Part shown: in pieces, positions 60,816-64,000 of the stretch
Layout of the letters: every line of letters starts with the position of its first letter
How positions within the stretch are numbered: the stretch's first letter is position 1
From: Alphaproteobacteria bacterium
GTDB lineage: Bacteria > Pseudomonadota > Alphaproteobacteria > Sphingomonadales > Emcibacteraceae
Direction: 5' to 3'
Length of the DNA: 64,000 nucleotides
NCBI GenBank assembly: GCA_020446675.1
Contig: JAGREE010000011.1
Location: 62,001 to 126,000 of the forward strand
Notes under the pieces: model-generated
What the model saw: only the letters and a program-made list of their open reading frames with translations
Databases searched by the model: none
Told to the model about the DNA's origin: nothing
Program-made: the position numbers and the translations under genes

Positions 60816-62111
60816 ATGAGTGAAGAGGCAAAATTAAAGCGTGATATTGGAATGCTGGCAGCCGGATTTCTGGTATTAAATGGCATTATCGGCGCTGGAA
60901 TTTTTGGCCTTCCAGGCAGGCTCGCAGAAGTTGCAGGCACATTTAGTCCATGGCTATTCTTGATTTTTGGCATATTAATTTTAACAGTGGTTTGGCCCTT
61001 TGCAGCACTTTCCAGCTATTTTAGCTCAACTGGCGGGCCAGTGGCCTATGTATCAACGGCATTTGGACCTCTGCTGGGGTTTCAAACGGGATGGCTTTTT
61101 TATGTAGGACGCGTTGCGGCTTTTGCAGCAAATGTAAATCTTCTATTTGATTATATGGCCTATCTTTGGGACGGAGCGTCTCCGGGAATGATTAGAAACA
61201 TTATGATTCTTATCGTTGTTGCGGGTCTTTCGATTATAAATATTCTTGGCATAAAGCGCGCCATTCATGTCATCAATATTTTTACTCTATTAAAACTCGT
61301 ACCAATTTTTCTTCTTATTCTGCTAGGGCTACAATATTTAGCGCCGGAAAATTTAGTGCCGCCGGGAATTCCGGATTTTAATAATGCCAATGCGGTTATT
61401 TTATTAATTTTCTTTTCTTTTACAGGATTTGAATCTGTATTGGCCTCTGCCGGGGAAACAAAGAATGCCAAAAGAACTATTCCCCGTGCATTGTTAACCG
61501 TTTTTATTATTGTGACGATCATTTATTTTCTGCTTCAGCTGGTTTACATAACGGTTGCGCCAGAGATCGAGGGAAGTGCTCCGCTTATCGGTCTCGGGGA
61601 AAGTCTCATGGGGCCAATCGGGGGCATTATTGTTATTTTGACAGCTATTTTTTCCATTTTGGGGAATGTTGCTGGTATAGCTATTTTTGCGTCACGCTCA
61701 ACCTTCGGAATGGCGCATTATGGTTCATTGCCGATGTGGTTCGGGAAAGTAAATGATAAATATTGTACCCCGGCTAATTCCATTATTTTTCAATCAGTTT
61801 TTGTATTTATTCTGGCTGTCTCTGGAACCTTTGTTTACCTTGCAATTGCGGGGACGCTTGCAAGGCTGATTGCCTATTCCATTTGCATCCTTGCATTACC
61901 TAATGTCAGAAAAAATGCTGATGCCGAAACCGAAGTAAACTCCCTGAAAATACCGGGCGGTTATGTTATTCCCTTCATTGGACTGCTGGTTTGTTTTTTT
62001 GCAATATCACAGTCTGAGCTGTTAAGCTGGAAATATCTGATCAGCTTTATAGTGGTGGGGTCATTTCTTTATTTTATGAATGAAAGACTTAAAAAGAAGG
62101 CGGTTCTATAA
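60816..62111 (+). CDS. APC-superfamily amino-acid permease (second of tandem pair)
   Basis: A 431-residue permease that shares many segments with its neighbour, for example MLAAGFLVLNGIIGAGIFGLPGRL and SSYFSSTGGPVAYVSTAFGPLLGFQTGWLFYVGRVAAFAANVN, and the helix-6 motif SFTGFESVLASAGETKNAKRTIPRA. The pair arose by tandem duplication. AGGAATTATGC provides the ribosome site. A 10-bp inverted repeat (62096-62120) overlaps its stop codon and may help end transcription. Confidence 0.92.
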   Translation: MSEEAKLKRDIGMLAAGFLVLNGIIGAGIFGLPGRLAEVAGTFSPWLFLIFGILILTVVWPFAALSSYFSSTGGPVAYVSTAFGPLLGFQTGWLFYVGRVAAFAANVNLLFDYMAYLWDGASPGMIRNIMILIVVAGLSIINILGIKRAIHVINIFTLLKLVPIFLLILLGLQYLAPENLVPPGIPDFNNANAVILLIFFSFTGFESVLASAGETKNAKRTIPRALLTVFIIVTIIYFLLQLVYITVAPEIEGSAPLIGLGESLMGPIGGIIVILTAIFSILGNVAGIAIFASRSTFGMAHYGSLPMWFGKVNDKYCTPANSIIFQSVFVFILAVSGTFVYLAIAGTLARLIAYSICILALPNVRKNADAETEVNSLKIPGGYVIPFIGLLVCFFAISQSELLSWKYLISFIVVGSFLYFMNERLKKKAVL

Positions 62112-62120
62112 ACCGCCTTC
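62096..62120. terminator. Hairpin overlapping the stop of the second permease
   Basis: GAAGGCGGTT (62096-62105) and AACCGCCTTC (62111-62120) are perfect reverse complements with a 5-base loop. It is GC-rich and spans the TAA stop. No T-tract follows, so it is weaker than the other terminators; it lies between convergent genes and could act in both directions. Confidence 0.5.
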
Positions 62121-62131
62121 CTGAATTAATA

Positions 62132-63706
62132 TTACTCAGGTAATGTCGGATATGTTATCCCCAACTGCTCCATATATGTGTTATATTTACTGGCATCATA
62201 ATAAAGCTCTTTTAGCTGCGGTTTGAATTTAGCCATAATATCAACATTCTTTTCAATAGCAGGCTTTTCGGTTGCACTGATAAAGGGCACATAAATGGTT
62301 TCAGCCAATTGAACATCATTAAAATATTTTCGTGCTTCGCTTAGAAGCTCCGGTTTTAAAAGAAGATCGACCATCGTTCTCGCGATCACCTTAGCTCCTG
62401 CGAGAGAGCCTTTATGGGCAACTGGCGTTGCCATCGCAATTGTATTCTTCCAGTTATGACCGCCAAGATTACTGATATTGGCAGGATAATTCAGTGTAAT
62501 GGTTGGAACCAACCATGAAATATCACCAATATCATCAGAACCGCCACTTACCGGATATTCGGAAGGTCCCTGTATGCCGGCAATTTCCATTTCAAGCCCT
62601 TTTTGCTCAGTATCGGCCAGTGCTTGCACAGCTTTGGCAAATGTCTGATCCTTATCATCCCAGATGGGCATGCCGACGGCTTTCATGTTTTCATTAACGG
62701 CTTCTGCGATAGGTTTATTATAATGACGTGGCCAGGCCCCGCCTACAACCCGGTGACTGACAGTTGTATCAGTCATTAAAGCAGCACCTTCAGCAGTTTT
62801 GTTCAGTTTTTCAAAATTTTCCAGAATATTTTCTGCAGTCATCTCTCTGATATAATACCAGACAGAAGCGATTTGTGGCACGACATTTGGTTGGTCACCG
62901 CCATCTGAAATAATATAATGTGATCTTTGAAGCGGGTGAAGATGCTCGCGTCGGGCATTCCAGCCCGCATTCATCAACTCAACAGCATCAAGAGCACTTT
63001 TCCCTTTCCACGGGGCAACGGCGCTGTGTGCACTTTCCCCCTTAAATGTATATTCAACCGATATTAACCCGGTGCCTCGGGCAGCGCCCCATGATACGGC
63101 GAGTGAGCTTCCCACATGGGCAAATAATACGGCATCAACCCCATCAAACATTCCCTCGCGTGTGAAGAAAGCCTTCCCTGCCAAAAGTTCTTCGGCTATC
63201 CCAGGCCAGATTACGATTGTCCCGGGGATATTATCTCTTTCCATCACCTCTTTTAAGGCAAGGGCAGCAGCTATATGCACCGCCATTCCCGAGTTATGAC
63301 CTTCGCCGTGGCCTGGCGCCCCCTCAATCAGAGGGTCCTTATAAGCCACGCCTGGTTTCTGGGACGCTTTTGGAATGCCATCAACATCTGTCCCTAGGGC
63401 GATGACGGGATGGCCACTGCCCCATGTGGCCCACCATCCGGACGGTAGGCCGGCTACCCCTTTTTTTACACTGAATCCATTTTCTTCCAATAGATTTCCA
63501 ACATACCGCTGAGTTTCAAACTCCTGGAATCCAAGTTCTGAAAAACTAAACAGACTATCCACAATTTCCTGAATTAGTTTTTTATTATTTTCTACATGTT
63601 TTGAAACGTCATCCTTCAACGACGCTACTTTTTTGCTGTCCTCTTGAGCTGAAACTGTGGTGTCAAATGACACAAGCAAAAGCAAGATTGTCATAAATAT
63701 GCGCAT
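62132..63706 (-). CDS. Exported M20 amidohydrolase (AbgB/aminobenzoyl-glutamate-hydrolase-like)
   Basis: A 524-residue metallopeptidase of the M20 family with a Sec signal peptide (ends VSAQ). Metal-binding residues fit M20: Asp in IALGTDVDGIP, His/Glu in GAPGHGEGHNSGMAVH, and Glu-rich IAEELLAGKAFF. The dimerisation domain carries YTFKGESAHSAVAPWKGKSALDAVELMNAG. This is closest to the AbgB/HipO-like group that hydrolyses amide-linked amino acids. Periplasmic location with a TonB-dependent receptor and amino-acid permeases next door suggests scavenging of N-acyl amino acids; the substrate is inference. Ribosome site GGAGAAGAAA. Confidence 0.88.
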   Translation of the reverse strand: MRIFMTILLLLVSFDTTVSAQEDSKKVASLKDDVSKHVENNKKLIQEIVDSLFSFSELGFQEFETQRYVGNLLEENGFSVKKGVAGLPSGWWATWGSGHPVIALGTDVDGIPKASQKPGVAYKDPLIEGAPGHGEGHNSGMAVHIAAALALKEVMERDNIPGTIVIWPGIAEELLAGKAFFTREGMFDGVDAVLFAHVGSSLAVSWGAARGTGLISVEYTFKGESAHSAVAPWKGKSALDAVELMNAGWNARREHLHPLQRSHYIISDGGDQPNVVPQIASVWYYIREMTAENILENFEKLNKTAEGAALMTDTTVSHRVVGGAWPRHYNKPIAEAVNENMKAVGMPIWDDKDQTFAKAVQALADTEQKGLEMEIAGIQGPSEYPVSGGSDDIGDISWLVPTITLNYPANISNLGGHNWKNTIAMATPVAHKGSLAGAKVIARTMVDLLLKPELLSEARKYFNDVQLAETIYVPFISATEKPAIEKNVDIMAKFKPQLKELYYDASKYNTYMEQLGITYPTLPE

Positions 63707-63778
63707 TTTCTTCTCCCTTATAAATTGTGGGAATATTATGGTTGAAGATAATGAACCTGTAAAGTTGACAATAAAAAA

Positions 63779-63806
63779 AGCCGGATCACTTTTGGCTGAT
63801 CCGGCT
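63779..63806 (-). terminator. Intrinsic terminator after the TonB-dependent receptor gene
   Basis: AGCCGGATCA (63779-63788) and TGATCCGGCT (63797-63806) form a perfect 10-bp stem with an 8-base loop. On the minus strand it is followed by a T-run (complement of ATAAAAAA, 63771-63778), so it ends the receptor transcript reading leftwards. Confidence 0.88.
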
Positions 63807-63837
63807 TAAAATAAAGTTTATAAATTAATATTAGATA

Positions 63838-64000
63838 TTAGAATGTCCCTTGGAGGGTTAACTGATATACCCGCTGCATTGATGCTTTTCTAATTTCGTT
63901 ATAATCAACAACACCATTTGAAATATTTCCAACATATTTTGTCAGATGATAGCCATTTTTAGCCTTCAGGATGTTTTTAAGATCGAACCTTAGTTTCATG
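63838..64000 (-). CDS. TonB-dependent receptor, C-terminal end (cut by window edge)
   Basis: Fifty-four codons at the right edge read leftward, ending LQGTF and stop at 63838. The frame runs MKLRFDLKNILKAKNGYH..., then YNEIRKASMQRVYQLTLQGTF. A terminal Phe with alternating hydrophobic residues is the last strand of an outer-membrane barrel, and the phrase RFDLKNIL...R.Y.LTLQGTF is common at the C-terminus of TonB-dependent receptors. The stop is 31 bp upstream of a strong terminator. Its ligand is unknown. Confidence 0.75.
   Translation of the reverse strand, partial: MKLRFDLKNILKAKNGYHLTKYVGNISNGVVDYNEIRKASMQRVYQLTLQGTF

Noticed and set aside
1-64000. tRNA or rRNA genes
   Set aside because: No T-loop GTTCRANNC pattern in a cloverleaf context, and no rRNA signature, was seen on either strand; only SRP RNA was found.

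Overview
The window looks like a chromosomal segment of a moderate-GC alphaproteobacterium. Evidence: a TauE/SafE permease followed by the alphaproteobacterial TIGR02186-type membrane protein, an ffs-dnaX-ybaB-recR block, prephenate dehydratase divergent from a membrane-anchored CycM-type cytochrome c, and a long Tat/Sec-exported and TonB-linked catabolic repertoire. No tRNA, rRNA, IS element, prophage or CRISPR array was recognised. The genus cannot be fixed from the sequence.

Layout. 0-3 kb: end of msrP, msrQ, a YjbQ protein and a Tat-type class V aminotransferase. 3-10 kb: DUF481 and YceI envelope proteins, then a leftward fatty-acid beta-oxidation operon (acyl-CoA dehydrogenase, thiolase, FadB/J-type enzyme). 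10-18 kb: TauE exporter pair, aminopeptidase P, 3-hydroxyisobutyryl-CoA hydrolase, a pseudouridine synthase, and an amino-acid permease with a dimethylarginine dimethylaminohydrolase. 18-24 kb: a complete tripartite RND efflux operon. 24-30 kb: ferredoxin and Lrp-type regulator, serine dehydratase and PutA, with an Lrp-like box upstream of putA.

30-37 kb: secreted adenosine-deaminase-like lipoprotein, sugar-type ABC importer without a visible ATPase, phosphoribosyltransferase and small envelope genes. 37.6-39.7 kb: a strikingly AT-rich single gene fusing a GHKL (Hsp90-like) ATPase to a PD-(D/E)XK-type nuclease domain; it is the best candidate here for a stand-alone defence gene. 39.8-43.4 kb: a methylthioadenosine salvage operon (rhodanese-MtnA fusion, MTA phosphorylase, Cys/Met PLP enzyme) in GC-rich DNA. 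43.5-47.6 kb: a VOC-domain lipoprotein and a leftward operon of exported flavin amine oxidase, cytochrome c and exported RidA, which together look like a periplasmic amine or amino-acid dehydrogenation module.

47.9-57.9 kb: moaA with a small partner gene, recR-ybaB-dnaX with SRP RNA, nudC, pheA, cytochrome c, NlpC/P60 peptidase, MarR regulator and leucyl aminopeptidase. 58-64 kb: GST, an anchored coiled-coil protein, two tandem APC permeases, an exported M20 amidohydrolase and the end of a TonB-dependent receptor.

The recurring theme is uptake and oxidation of amino acids, peptides and modified amino acids (serine, proline, methylarginine, amines, fatty acids, MTA), typical of a heterotroph feeding on protein-rich material. 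All family assignments rest on reading motifs by eye; no database search was possible.
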